Below, piece by piece: positions 14,284 to 22,976 of a DNA stretch of 29,172 bases. The first letter of the stretch is position 1. The number at the start of each line of letters is the position of its first letter. A program made the translations under genes and the position numbers. The DNA lies in the NCBI GenBank assembly GCA_002364975.1, contig DEYT01000094.1, positions 1,127 to 30,298 on the forward strand. The letters are read 5' to 3'. The notes under the pieces were generated by a model, which was not told the origin of the DNA, ran no database searches, and was given only the letters and a program-made list of their open reading frames with translations. This stretch comes from Opitutia bacterium UBA3151 (lineage in GTDB: Bacteria > Verrucomicrobiota > Verrucomicrobiia > Opitutales > Seribacteraceae).

Positions 14284-15975
14284 TTAATCTCCGTCGGTAA
14301 TCGCACCTAGGGATGCGGAGCTTACGAGTTTGGCGTATTTGGATAATACTCCTCGTTTTTCTTTAGGCTCGGGCCGTGTCCATGATGATTTTCTTTTTTC
14401 GATTTCCTCTACTGGTAAATCCAGCGTCAATTGATTGTTTTCTGCATCGATCGTGATTGGGTCATCATTTTCGATTAAACCAATCAAACCGCCAACAGCA
14501 GCCTCTGGGGTAACATGTCCGACCACAAAGCCATGACTACCCCCAGAAAACCTTCCATCCGTAATCAATGCAACCTCCTTACCTAAGCCTTTTCCCATGA
14601 TTGCTGAAGTGGGGGAAAGCATCTCTCGCATTCCGGGTCCCCCAACCGGTCCCTCATTTCGAATCACGACGACATGTCCGGCTTCCACTTCTCCAATAAG
14701 AATTCCTTTCAAGGAGGCTTCTTCCGATTCGTATACAATGGCTTTTCCTGAAAACTTTAGGCCTTCCTTCCCGGTAATCTTGGCCACCGCACCATCGGCA
14801 GCGAGGTTTCCGTAAAGAATACGAAGGTGACTATCGGGTTTGATCGGATCATTGAAAGGACGCACTAGATCTTGTCCATGGGGGTAGGGAGCATACGGTT
14901 CGGCATTGGCCACATTTTCAGCGAGGGTCTTACCGGTAACGGTCATGCAGTCCCCATGCAGTAAACCTTCTTGCAAAAGAGTTTTGAGAAGGGGACGCAA
15001 TCCACCGATTCTTACAAAGTGGGACATGTTATATTTTCCACTTGGTTTAAGGTCGCAGAGAACGGGAACTTTTTTTCCTATTTCAGTAAAGTCATCCAAG
15101 CTTAATGGCACTTCCGCAGCATGAGCCATTGCTATGAGATGTAGAACCGCATTCGTTGAACCTCCAAGTGAGATAACTACGGTAATCGCATTTTCAAAAG
15201 CTTTTCGGGTCATGATATCCCTAGGTTTGATATCTTTTTCAATCAAGTCCACGACAGCCGCACCCGCCTTTTTCGCATCTATTTTTTTGTCTTCTGAGAC
15301 TGCAAGCTGGGCGGAACTATCAGGCAGGCTCATACCTAAAGCCTCAATTGCAGAGGACATAGTATTGGCGGTATACATTCCTCCACAAGAACCTGGGCCT
15401 GGAATCGCTTTCTTTTCAATTTCAGTAAGTTCAGCTTGATCGATCAAACCTGAAGCATGAGATCCAACAGCTTCAAAAACTGAGACAATATCAAGATTTT
15501 TTTCTTTATGGATTCCGGGCAAGATTGTACCCCCATACACAAAGACTCCAGGCCGATTCATTCGTGCTAGGGCGATTACACAGGCGGGCATATTTTTATC
15601 ACACCCACCGATTGCAACGAGACCATCCATCCCTTCAGCACCAACAACGGTTTCAATAGAATCCGCAATTACCTCTCTGGAGACCAGAGAATAGCGCATG
15701 CCGGGTGTTCCCATACTTATACCATCGGATACGGTTATGGTGCCAAATGGGACTGCTTTTCCTCCTGCTGAATCTACACCATGAACCGAAGCTTTTCCTA
15801 ATTCATCAAGGTGGGAATTACATGGGGTTACCATACTCCAAGCCGAGCAAACTGCAATTTGAGGCTTTTCAAAGTCTTCATCTTCAAAGCCAACAGCTCG
15901 AAGCATAGACCGATTAGGGGCTCGGTCATTACCATCAACTACAATTGAAGAAAAATTTCGGTTACAATTGCTCAT
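14284..15975 (-). CDS. ilvD: Dihydroxy-acid dehydratase
   Basis: Dehydrates dihydroxy acids to the 2-keto acids that lead to valine, isoleucine and leucine (and pantothenate). It has 563 residues, normal for the family. The three Fe-S cluster cysteines are Cys52 in PCNSHLDE, Cys125 in GGCDKNMPAC and Cys197 in GPGSCGGMYTANTMSS. The C-terminal PGMREMLSPTSAIMG and DGRFSGGSHG phrases fit as well. Aldonate dehydratases such as Edd share the fold, but the length and the TANTMSS phrase favour IlvD. No other ilv or leu gene is present nearby. It is divergent from pheA with 95 bases between them, and pgi follows it. Confidence 0.96.
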   Translation of the reverse strand: MSNCNRNFSSIVVDGNDRAPNRSMLRAVGFEDEDFEKPQIAVCSAWSMVTPCNSHLDELGKASVHGVDSAGGKAVPFGTITVSDGISMGTPGMRYSLVSREVIADSIETVVGAEGMDGLVAIGGCDKNMPACVIALARMNRPGVFVYGGTILPGIHKEKNLDIVSVFEAVGSHASGLIDQAELTEIEKKAIPGPGSCGGMYTANTMSSAIEALGMSLPDSSAQLAVSEDKKIDAKKAGAAVVDLIEKDIKPRDIMTRKAFENAITVVISLGGSTNAVLHLIAMAHAAEVPLSLDDFTEIGKKVPVLCDLKPSGKYNMSHFVRIGGLRPLLKTLLQEGLLHGDCMTVTGKTLAENVANAEPYAPYPHGQDLVRPFNDPIKPDSHLRILYGNLAADGAVAKITGKEGLKFSGKAIVYESEEASLKGILIGEVEAGHVVVIRNEGPVGGPGMREMLSPTSAIMGKGLGKEVALITDGRFSGGSHGFVVGHVTPEAAVGGLIGLIENDDPITIDAENNQLTLDLPVEEIEKRKSSWTRPEPKEKRGVLSKYAKLVSSASLGAITDGD

Positions 15976-16070
15976 AGTTTTTTATTAATTACTTTTATTG
16001 ATGGGTTATTTCTGTTTTGATAGAAGATCTCGAACACAATCCTTAATTTAGTGTATCGCAATCCTCATTT

Positions 16071-17153
16071 TTGAAAAATCCTACCTTAGAGTCTTTACGA
16101 GACGAAATCGACAAGATTGATACCCAAGTTGTTGACTTGTTAAATCGTCGGGTGCAATCTGCGGTCGAGATTGGCAAAATTAAAGCGAACTTGGGAGTCG
16201 ACCCATACGATCCAGCTCGTGAAGAGCAAGTATTTAGAAAAATTTCAAATTTGAGTGAAGGTCCTATGCGAGAAGACTCACTTAAAACCATCTATCGTGA
16301 AGTCATTTCTGCATCCATTGCCTTGGAACGAGAATTGGTAATCGGTTATCTTGGCCCAGAAGCAACCTACACCCACCAAGCTGCAGTAAAAAACTTCGGT
16401 TCTACCTTGGAGTATCGACCGCTTTCCGATATTCCAGATGTTTTCCAAGCTGTTGAGCGGGGGGATTGTGATTATGGTGTCGTGCCGATTGAAAATTCTA
16501 CTGAAGGAGCAGTAAATCGCTCGCTCGATTTATTGGTTGAGTCTGAACTCTCAATTATTGCTCAAGTCTATTTGCAAGTTGAGCATTGCTTGTTTTCTTA
16601 TTCAGCAATGGATGAAGTTGGTGAAATACAATCTAAAGATCAAGCCTTGGCACAATGTGGAGAATGGCTCAGGAAAAATTTCTCAGATGTAAAACTTTCC
16701 CCTGTAACCAGTACGGCTGAAGCGGTAAAGAATTGCAGTGAGAAAAATGGTATTGCTGCGATTGCCGGAGAATTGGCTGGTCAAATACATCAAGTTCCAA
16801 TGTTGAAACAAGGAATTCAAGATAAGAGAAATAATGTCACTCGATTCTTGGTGGTAGCTCGAAATGCCTTACCTAAATCCAACGAAGTTTCTTACCGCAC
16901 CAGTTTGGTTGTTTCTCTTTCCGATGAGGTGGGTGCCCTCCAGTCTGCCTTAACTCCATTCTCTTCCCGAGGGATTAATCTTTGCAAAATTGAATCAAGA
17001 CCAAGTCGAAAAAAATCTTGGGATTATTTCTTTTTTATTGATTTTATCGGCCATAATGGAGACCCAGAGGCAAATGAAGCTTTGCAGGAATTGAAACAAA
17101 ATTGTTCGTTTCTTAAGATTCTCGGAAGTTATCCCGAAAATTTTCCAGATTAA
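16071..17153 (+). CDS. pheA: Chorismate mutase-prephenate dehydratase (P-protein)
   Basis: Bifunctional enzyme of phenylalanine synthesis, 360 residues. Residues 1 to about 85 form an AroQ-type chorismate mutase (LRDEIDKIDTQVVDLLNRR, VEIGKIK). Residues about 91-265 form the prephenate dehydratase (GYLGPEATYTHQAA, VPIENSTEGAVNRSLD, TSTAEAV, NNVTRFLV); the TRF triad at 257-259 is catalytic. Residues about 275-355 are an ACT domain with GALQS at 288-292 and ESRP at 308-311, the motifs for phenylalanine binding, so feedback inhibition by Phe is expected. The start used is TTG at 16071; no ATG or GTG fits better and no Shine-Dalgarno motif is seen. It is divergent from ilvD and convergent with the nrdR block. 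Confidence 0.94.
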   Translation: MKNPTLESLRDEIDKIDTQVVDLLNRRVQSAVEIGKIKANLGVDPYDPAREEQVFRKISNLSEGPMREDSLKTIYREVISASIALERELVIGYLGPEATYTHQAAVKNFGSTLEYRPLSDIPDVFQAVERGDCDYGVVPIENSTEGAVNRSLDLLVESELSIIAQVYLQVEHCLFSYSAMDEVGEIQSKDQALAQCGEWLRKNFSDVKLSPVTSTAEAVKNCSEKNGIAAIAGELAGQIHQVPMLKQGIQDKRNNVTRFLVVARNALPKSNEVSYRTSLVVSLSDEVGALQSALTPFSSRGINLCKIESRPSRKKSWDYFFFIDFIGHNGDPEANEALQELKQNCSFLKILGSYPENFPD

Positions 17154-17159
17154 ATCCTT

Positions 17160-17642
17160 TTAAAAGAATAAAACTGAAAGATCCTGACCAGTTCTTGCGT
17201 ATTTCATAACAAGCTCTTCAATGAAGGAACGTAGCTCATAGTAGGTTTTTTCCTTTTTGGGAGTCCATCTCTTACCAGCCTTTAATGACTCTCGTAATCC
17301 GGATACTAAAAGCATCCCTTTCATGGAACCACGAAAAGAATTAACAAATTCCAATATCGATGCTCTTACCCAAAGCAGATCAATCGATTGCCGTCTTGCA
17401 TTCCAATGAGTAAAGTTCAAGTTACGCTCGTTGGGGAAGTGAAAACGAACCACTTGTTCAATACAATGCTCAAACGATTTAATCGACATCTCGGACCCAC
17501 CATCATTTTCCCTCATGAAAGTTAATGTCCTTTGGAGCTGAAGGGTTTCTTCTTGAGTCGAAGCACTCCCAATTACGGAAAAGAGAGCGTTCAAATTTTG
17601 GAGTCTTGTGTAGTCGTCTCTTTTAGTTGCCGCCTTTGCCAC
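17160..17642 (-). CDS. Small protein of unknown function after nrdR
   Basis: About 160 residues. The frame is open back to 17744, but that part overlaps the end of nrdR, which has proven conservation, so the real start is probably GTG at 17642 (20 bases inside nrdR) or TTG at 17594. The product looks like a soluble, mostly helical protein with amphipathic stretches (QEETLQLQRTLTFMREN, EHCIEQVVRFHFP, YYELRSFIEELVMKY) and no signal peptide or membrane helix. I recognise no family. Tight coupling with nrdR, and shared direction with the arg block, suggests it is the last gene of that transcript. It ends 6 bases from the pheA stop, converging tail to tail. Confidence 0.6.
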   Translation of the reverse strand: MAKAATKRDDYTRLQNLNALFSVIGSASTQEETLQLQRTLTFMRENDGGSEMSIKSFEHCIEQVVRFHFPNERNLNFTHWNARRQSIDLLWVRASILEFVNSFRGSMKGMLLVSGLRESLKAGKRWTPKKEKTYYELRSFIEELVMKYARTGQDLSVLFF

Positions 17643-18096
17643 CCTTTCCCCCACCACCAAGATTAACAATTTCCACCGCAAAACGGGATAATTCCCTAAA
17701 GTCTTCGTAAAAACTCGCGTATCGCAACCATGCGATTCCGTCAACTTTACGAAGCCTCTGCATGATCGCCTCGGCGATCACCCGACTAGGAACTTCGCTG
17801 TCAAATTCATTTTCTATTCTTCGTAATGTTTCCGACAGCAATCCATTGATTTGCTCCGCATCGATGGGGCGCTTGGCAATGGACCTTCTTAGACCCATAG
17901 CCAACTTGGTTCGATCGAAGCTTTCCCTTCTTCCATCCCTTTTTACCACGACAAGATCTTCTCGGAGAACCTCTTCAATCGTAGAGAAACGATGATTGCA
18001 CTTTAAGCACTCCCGCCTTCTTCGAGTTGAAGCAATGTTGCCCGCTCTGGTCTCAAGAACCTTCAGTTCGTCTGATGAACACTTAGGACAGAGCAT
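17623..18096 (-). CDS. nrdR: Transcriptional repressor NrdR
   Basis: NrdR represses ribonucleotide reductase genes in response to ATP and dATP. The chosen start is the ATG at 18096 (MLCPKCSSDELKVLETR); a TTG two codons upstream is possible but does not match the family start. The zinc ribbon uses Cys3, Cys6, Cys30 and Cys33. It is followed by the usual RRRRECLKC and RFSTIEE phrases. The ATP-cone covers about 45-135 (VVKRDGRRESFDRTKL, then the VDGIAWLRYASFYEDF end). The protein ends in a Gly/Lys-rich tail (GGGGKGGKGG), unusual but short. Its targets are not in this window. It follows pabA by 31 bases, so it may be read from the arg promoter as well. Confidence 0.94.
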   Translation of the reverse strand: MLCPKCSSDELKVLETRAGNIASTRRRRECLKCNHRFSTIEEVLREDLVVVKRDGRRESFDRTKLAMGLRRSIAKRPIDAEQINGLLSETLRRIENEFDSEVPSRVIAEAIMQRLRKVDGIAWLRYASFYEDFRELSRFAVEIVNLGGGGKGGKGGN

Positions 18097-18127
18097 AAAC
18101 AAATTCAGTTTCCAAAATCACCACAAT

Positions 18128-18703
18128 CTATTTATAACAGAGATTTAAGAAATTCTTCAAGATCATAATTCCATTTTCTGTTGCTAGAGATTCTGGATGG
18201 AACTGAACGCCCCAGATTGGGAATGCTTTGTGCTTAATTCCCATGATCTCTCCTTCTTCAGTTTTGGCTGTAATTTCTAGATCATTGGGCATGGAATCCG
18301 GGTCAATCAATAGGGAATGATAGCGGGTGGCTGGAAAAGAATCGGACATGGAGACAAACAAATCCTTACCATCGTGTTTAATGGGAGAGGTCTTTCCATG
18401 CATCAGCCGATCAGCTCGAACAATAGATCCACCAAAATACTGACCAATGCATTGATGACCCAGACAAATCCCAAAAATAGGCAACTTGCCTTTCGCCATA
18501 TGGATGGATTCTAGACTAATCCCCGCTTTATTCGGATCACAAGGTCCAGGAGAAACGACCAGCCCATCATAATTCTTGAAAGAAATCTCCTCCGCATTCT
18601 GATCATCATTTCGAAGGATTGTAATCTTTGCACCCAGTTCGCCAAAATATTGTACGATGTTGTATGTAAAGGAATCGTAATTATCTATAACCAAAAGGTG
18701 CAT
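18128..18703 (-). CDS. pabA: Glutamine amidotransferase of anthranilate/ADC synthase
   Basis: Class I glutamine amidotransferase subunit, 191 residues, that feeds ammonia to anthranilate synthase (TrpE) or aminodeoxychorismate synthase (PabB). The catalytic triad is visible: Cys80 in FGICLGHQCIG, and His169 and Glu171 in QFHPES. The opening LLVIDNYDSFTYNIVQY and SPGPCDPNKAG are characteristic. TrpG and PabA cannot be told apart from sequence alone, and one protein often serves both. Neither TrpE nor PabB is encoded here. Its place between argG and nrdR, with 12 and 31 bases, suggests co-transcription with arginine genes, perhaps because all these genes draw on glutamine nitrogen; that link is speculation. 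Confidence 0.92.
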   Translation of the reverse strand: MHLLVIDNYDSFTYNIVQYFGELGAKITILRNDDQNAEEISFKNYDGLVVSPGPCDPNKAGISLESIHMAKGKLPIFGICLGHQCIGQYFGGSIVRADRLMHGKTSPIKHDGKDLFVSMSDSFPATRYHSLLIDPDSMPNDLEITAKTEEGEIMGIKHKAFPIWGVQFHPESLATENGIMILKNFLNLCYK

Positions 18704-18715
18704 TGAAAGATTTTA

Positions 18716-19939
18716 TTAGGCTTTAAACCCTTGTTTCCTGCTACGTTCTTTAAGCCGAAGAGCATTCAAACGGATAAATCCACCCGCATCCTCTGGTTGA
18801 TAATCACTTTCTTCATCATCCATTGAAGCGATTTCGAGATCGTAAAGTGATTGGTCTGATTTACGACCTACCGTGGTTATATTTCCTTTGTAGAGTTTAA
18901 GCCTGACTACACCACTTACCGTTTTTTGACTTTCATCAATCAGGGCTTGAAGGGCTTCTCTTTCTGGAGCGAACCAAAATCCATAATAAATCAGCTCCGC
19001 ATACCTTGGAATCAGCGAGTCGCGGAGATGCATGAGATCTCGATCCATGGTCAAAGTCTCGAGTTGTCGATGAGCATGCAGAAGGACGGTGCCACCCGGG
19101 GTCTCATAAACTCCTCTACTTTTCATTCCAACAAAACGATTTTCGACCAGATCAACCCGGCCGATACCATGTTTGCCAGCTATCTCATTAAGCTTCTTGA
19201 TGATTTCAAAAGGGGACGCGGAATCTCCGTCCACTGCAACACAATCTCCATTCTTAAATTCAAGTTCAATGTACTGGGCTTCATCGGGAGCAATTTCAGG
19301 GTCAACAGAGAGCTTATACATTGCCCGATTTTCAGGAGTGGTTGGATCAAACCATGGATCTTCCAAGATACCGGCTTCGTAAGAGATATGCCAGAGGTTG
19401 CGATCCATAGAGTATGGTTTGGCAGTACTTGCTTCAACATCGATTTTATGATCGTGGCAGTATTCGATCATATGCTGGCGTCCGGGGAAGGTCTTGCGAA
19501 AGTCAGCGTCGCGCCAAGGGGCAAGAATCTTGAGGTCAGGGGCAAGAGCTGAAAAAGTGAGTTCAAAACGACACTGATCGTTTCCTTTTCCAGTTGCTCC
19601 ATGAGCCACTGCGGTGGCTCCAAATTCTCGAGCGATTTCGATTTGAGCTTTGGCAATTAAGGGTCTGGCAATGGATGTACCCAGTAAATATTGAGATTCG
19701 TAAATGGCATTACCCCGAACCATGGGATAAATAAAGTCTTGGGAAAATTCATCCACCAAGTTAAGAGTGCGGTGTGCGGTCGCACCGGTTGACAAGGCCT
19801 TTTCCTCTAAACCATCTAATTCTTCTTCCTGACCTACATCTGCACAATATGTAATTACCTCCGCGTTTTGCGATTTGGCGTACCAGTGAACGAGCACGGA
19901 AGTGTCCAAACCTCCAGAATATGCGAGTATGATTTTCAT
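18716..19939 (-). CDS. argG: Argininosuccinate synthase
   Basis: Joins citrulline and aspartate with ATP to give argininosuccinate. It has 407 residues, near the usual 400. The PP-motif AYSGGLDTS at 5-13 binds ATP. Later phrases are typical: GATGKGNDQCRFE, AKPYSMDRNLWHISYEAGILEDP, and VENRFVGMKSRGVYETPGG. It is the sixth gene of the arg block, 18 bases after argF. The partner argininosuccinate lyase, argH, is not in the window. A 208-codon open frame on the opposite strand within this gene is a shadow. Identity is secure. Confidence 0.97.
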   Translation of the reverse strand: MKIILAYSGGLDTSVLVHWYAKSQNAEVITYCADVGQEEELDGLEEKALSTGATAHRTLNLVDEFSQDFIYPMVRGNAIYESQYLLGTSIARPLIAKAQIEIAREFGATAVAHGATGKGNDQCRFELTFSALAPDLKILAPWRDADFRKTFPGRQHMIEYCHDHKIDVEASTAKPYSMDRNLWHISYEAGILEDPWFDPTTPENRAMYKLSVDPEIAPDEAQYIELEFKNGDCVAVDGDSASPFEIIKKLNEIAGKHGIGRVDLVENRFVGMKSRGVYETPGGTVLLHAHRQLETLTMDRDLMHLRDSLIPRYAELIYYGFWFAPEREALQALIDESQKTVSGVVRLKLYKGNITTVGRKSDQSLYDLEIASMDDEESDYQPEDAGGFIRLNALRLKERSRKQGFKA

Positions 19940-19957
19940 AGCTTAGTTAAGAAAAAT

Positions 19958-20890
19958 TCAAGATTGAGTGAGTTGACGAAGAATGGCCTTTTGCATGTGA
20001 AGACGATTTTCAGCCTGATCAAAGAGGATGGCTTGGGGCGAAGCGAGCACCGATTCAGAAATTTCTTCACCGGGGTGGGTAGGCATGCAATGCATTAAAA
20101 TAGAGTCAGGGCCTGCCATTTGTAGTAATTCTTCATTGATCTGATAAGGGCTCATTAACCGCTTGCGTTCATCAGCTTCCTCCTCGCATCCCATACTTAC
20201 CCAGACATCTGTGTACAATATATTTGCATTCTGGACGGCGATTTTAGGGTCAACTTGATGCTCCCAAGTAGTAGGGAGCTTATATTTTTCAAGATAATCA
20301 AGAATTTTTCTGGAAGGAGAAAATTCAGCTGGGCCAGAGAGGCAAATTTTGATTCCAAACATCGCACCCGCAAGAATCCAAGAGTTTGCCATATTACATT
20401 GGGTATCACCGAGAAAAGTAAGTTTTTTACCGGAAAGAGAAAAAGGATCATGAGATAATCCGGTCTTTTCCAAGATAGTCATGCAGTCAGCAAAGATCTG
20501 ACAAGGGTGCAGGAAATCAGTCAGAGCATTAACTACCGGAATAGTGCCATTTGCTGCGAATTTCTCAATAATTTCGTGCCCGTGGGTACGAATAATTAAT
20601 CCGTCTAAAAAGCGAGAGAGCACCCGAATGGTATCTTCAATACTCTCTCCTCTCCCAATTTGAGTCGAGGACTGATCTAGGATGAGCGGATTTCCTCCGA
20701 GTTCGCGAATACCTACTTCAAAGGAGACGCGGGTACGCGTGCTATTTTTGTGAAAGAGCATACCCCATGTTTGTCCCCTTAGATCATCTGTCGGGCGCCT
20801 GGCTCGATCGGTTTTATAAGTTTTCGCGTGAAGAAAAATTTCTTTGATTTCTTCATTGGAGAAATCATTTTCCTGAAGAAAGTGTTTCAT
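19958..20890 (-). CDS. argF: Ornithine carbamoyltransferase
   Basis: Transfers the carbamoyl group from carbamoyl phosphate to ornithine, giving citrulline. 310 residues. The carbamoyl phosphate loop STRTR is at 50-54 and HPCQ at 128-131. The ornithine loop is DVWVSMG at 228-234. Those features, together with the arg context, favour ornithine over acetyl- or succinylornithine. One motif is unusual: the common HCLPAHRGEE reads HCMPTHPGEE here (267-276), with Met for Leu, Thr for Ala and Pro for Arg. The start overlaps the argD stop by four bases (ATGA), implying coupled translation. The function is very likely intact, but the altered loop deserves attention. Confidence 0.94.
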   Translation of the reverse strand: MKHFLQENDFSNEEIKEIFLHAKTYKTDRARRPTDDLRGQTWGMLFHKNSTRTRVSFEVGIRELGGNPLILDQSSTQIGRGESIEDTIRVLSRFLDGLIIRTHGHEIIEKFAANGTIPVVNALTDFLHPCQIFADCMTILEKTGLSHDPFSLSGKKLTFLGDTQCNMANSWILAGAMFGIKICLSGPAEFSPSRKILDYLEKYKLPTTWEHQVDPKIAVQNANILYTDVWVSMGCEEEADERKRLMSPYQINEELLQMAGPDSILMHCMPTHPGEEISESVLASPQAILFDQAENRLHMQKAILRQLTQS

Positions 20891-22089
20891 GAGCTTACTT
20901 CATTAAGTTCAAAATTTGAAAAAATTGTGTCTACGATATGGATTGCATGGTCAATTTCCTCTTCTTGAACATTGAGTGGAGGAAGAAAACGGATGGCATA
21001 TCCCCCGGCTCCAACCACAAGTAGCCCGGAATCCCGAAGCTGTTGAACAATCGGAGAGGGATCTAACTTGAGGGCTAGGGCAAGCATCAATCCACGTCCC
21101 CTAACTTCATGAGCAAGAGCGGGGTATTTAGGAATGAATTGCAAAAGCTTTTCCTTGAGATATTCTCCTTTACGCTTGGTTTTAGCAATCAAGTCTTCCT
21201 CTTCAATTACATCAAGGACGGCATTTGCAGCAGAGCAGGCGAGGGGAGAGCCTCCAAAAGTGGTACCATGACTTCCAGCCCCGAATGTATCCGCATATTG
21301 TTCTCCAATCCAGATTGCACCAATGGGGAAGCCGCCGCCCAATCCTTTTGCCATGGCAACAGCATGAGGAAGAATGCCAGATTTTTGAAAGCCAAGAAAC
21401 TCACCAGTCCTTCCGATTCCCGCTTGTACTTCATCAAGAAGAAGTAAAACTTTTCTTGCGGTACAAATAGCAGCGAGTTCTTGAAGGAAATGATCTTCTG
21501 CCTCATAAATACCACCTTCTCCTTGGATCGATTCGACAAGGACGGCAGAGGTTTCCGAATCGATTGCTTTGTCAAAAGCTTGAATGTCATTGAGGGGAAC
21601 AAAGTCAAAGAATGGAAGGAGCGGTTCAAAACCAGTTCGATACTTCGGGGAAGCAGTTGCAGAAAGAGCACCCAGAGTTCTTCCATGAAAGCCATTGTCG
21701 GCAACAACGATTTTATGTTTGGGTTGCGTACCCTGCTTGTTTCCAACTAAACGTGCAAGTTTGAGAAGTCCCTCATTAGCTTCCGCTCCACTATTACAAA
21801 AAATAAGTTTTCCTGGCCCAATTTTTTCGACTAATCGCTTTGCAAGTCGGACCTGTTCAGGAATGGAAAACAAATTGGAGCAATGAACCATTTCATTGGC
21901 TTGGTCTGTAACCGAGTGAATCCAGTGCGGGTGACTGTGGCCAAGGTTGGTAACCGCAATACCAGTTGTAAAATCGAGATATTCCTTACCCTCGGAGTCC
22001 CAAACTTTAGTACCCTTTCCACGAACAATTTCAATCGCCGGTTGGGCATAATTTCCCACGAGGAATTTACTATGATCTGAAGATATCAT
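20887..22089 (-). CDS. argD: Acetylornithine aminotransferase
   Basis: Class III PLP aminotransferase converting N-acetylglutamate semialdehyde to N-acetylornithine; the family often also acts on succinyl-diaminopimelate. 400 residues. The PLP lysine is Lys248 in AMAKGLGGGFPIGA. The cofactor Asp lies in LLLLDEVQAGIGRTGEF near 216-231. FCNSGAEANEGLLKLAR at about 97-113 and FHGRTLGALSAT at 134-145 are family phrases. Homologs such as ornithine or GABA aminotransferase share these, so the assignment rests also on the operon: argB is 6 bases upstream and argF overlaps it by four bases downstream. Confidence 0.95.
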   Translation of the reverse strand: MISSDHSKFLVGNYAQPAIEIVRGKGTKVWDSEGKEYLDFTTGIAVTNLGHSHPHWIHSVTDQANEMVHCSNLFSIPEQVRLAKRLVEKIGPGKLIFCNSGAEANEGLLKLARLVGNKQGTQPKHKIVVADNGFHGRTLGALSATASPKYRTGFEPLLPFFDFVPLNDIQAFDKAIDSETSAVLVESIQGEGGIYEAEDHFLQELAAICTARKVLLLLDEVQAGIGRTGEFLGFQKSGILPHAVAMAKGLGGGFPIGAIWIGEQYADTFGAGSHGTTFGGSPLACSAANAVLDVIEEEDLIAKTKRKGEYLKEKLLQFIPKYPALAHEVRGRGLMLALALKLDPSPIVQQLRDSGLLVVGAGGYAIRFLPPLNVQEEEIDHAIHIVDTIFSNFELNEVSS

Positions 22090-22095
22090 AAGTAT

Positions 22096-22968
22096 TTAGG
22101 AAGAATGTATGATTTCTGTACCGATTCCTTCATCAGTAAAAATTTCGATAAGAATACTGTGGGGTAGTCTTCCATCAATGAAGTGAACTCGATTGACTCC
22201 TGATTTAAGGGCTTCAACAGCACTGTTTACCTTGGGAAGCATACCTTTTGAAATTACGCCTTGTTTTTTAAGGGAGTCCACTTGGTCAACCGGAAGACTA
22301 GAGAGGAGAGATCCAGTATCACCTGGTTTTTGAAGTAATCCTGGTACGTCCGAGAGGTAAACAAGCCTGCGGGCTCCTAAAGCAATCGCTAGCTTTGCAG
22401 CCACGGTGTCTGCATTTACATTGTAGCATTGACCTTGGACATCAGCAGCCGTGGAAGAAATGATTGGCATCAGTCCATTCTCAAGTGCCTTTTTGATTGG
22501 GAAATCCTCAACTTGAGAGATCAAACCGACAAACCCAAGGTCGGGAATTTGTTCAAGCTTTTTACAAAGCAAAATGTCTTTACCGGCAATTCTACTCACA
22601 TCGCAGTCATAAGAACTAACAAATTCAGCCACTTCGGCATTCACCTTGTAGTTTAAAACTTCATCTACAACTTTTATGGTCTCATGATCCGTAACTCGTA
22701 ACCCATTGACGAAACTTGCTTCGATTCCTCGACTGGTCAGTTCCCTGGTGACTGCTTTACCGCCACCGTGAACGACAATTACTTTGATCCCGACAAAATG
22801 AAGAAATACCAGATCCTGAGCGACTTGTGCACGGACTTTTGGATCTGGAGAATCCATAAAACTACCCCCGTATTTGACCACGAAGACAGAACCACGAAAC
22901 CGTCTAACATAGGGTAGAGCCTCCATGAGGACTTCCGCTTTTTTTTGACTTTCTTCAAACTCTATCAT
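22096..22968 (-). CDS. argB: Acetylglutamate kinase
   Basis: Phosphorylates N-acetylglutamate, the second arginine step and often the one inhibited by arginine. 290 residues, typical. The amino-acid kinase fold is marked by VVKYGGSFMDSP near the N-terminus, VIVVHGGGKAVTREL, NVNADTVAAKLAIALGA and LSDVPGLL. The N-terminal stretch before VKYGG (about 26 residues, including EALPYVRRFRG) resembles the extra helix found in arginine-inhibited hexameric forms, so feedback control is likely, though inferred. The start has no Shine-Dalgarno motif. It lies 8 bases after argJ and 6 before argD. Confidence 0.96.
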   Translation of the reverse strand: MIEFEESQKKAEVLMEALPYVRRFRGSVFVVKYGGSFMDSPDPKVRAQVAQDLVFLHFVGIKVIVVHGGGKAVTRELTSRGIEASFVNGLRVTDHETIKVVDEVLNYKVNAEVAEFVSSYDCDVSRIAGKDILLCKKLEQIPDLGFVGLISQVEDFPIKKALENGLMPIISSTAADVQGQCYNVNADTVAAKLAIALGARRLVYLSDVPGLLQKPGDTGSLLSSLPVDQVDSLKKQGVISKGMLPKVNSAVEALKSGVNRVHFIDGRLPHSILIEIFTDEGIGTEIIHSS

Positions 22969-22976
22969 ACTTGAAA

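Noticed and set aside
17643..17744. The upstream part of the frame after nrdR as protein-coding.
   Set aside because: It is fully inside the conserved end of nrdR; the start is more likely at 17642 or 17594.
18926..19552. A 208-codon open frame on the plus strand.
   Set aside because: It lies entirely inside argG on the other strand; its product resembles nothing and argG is unmistakable.
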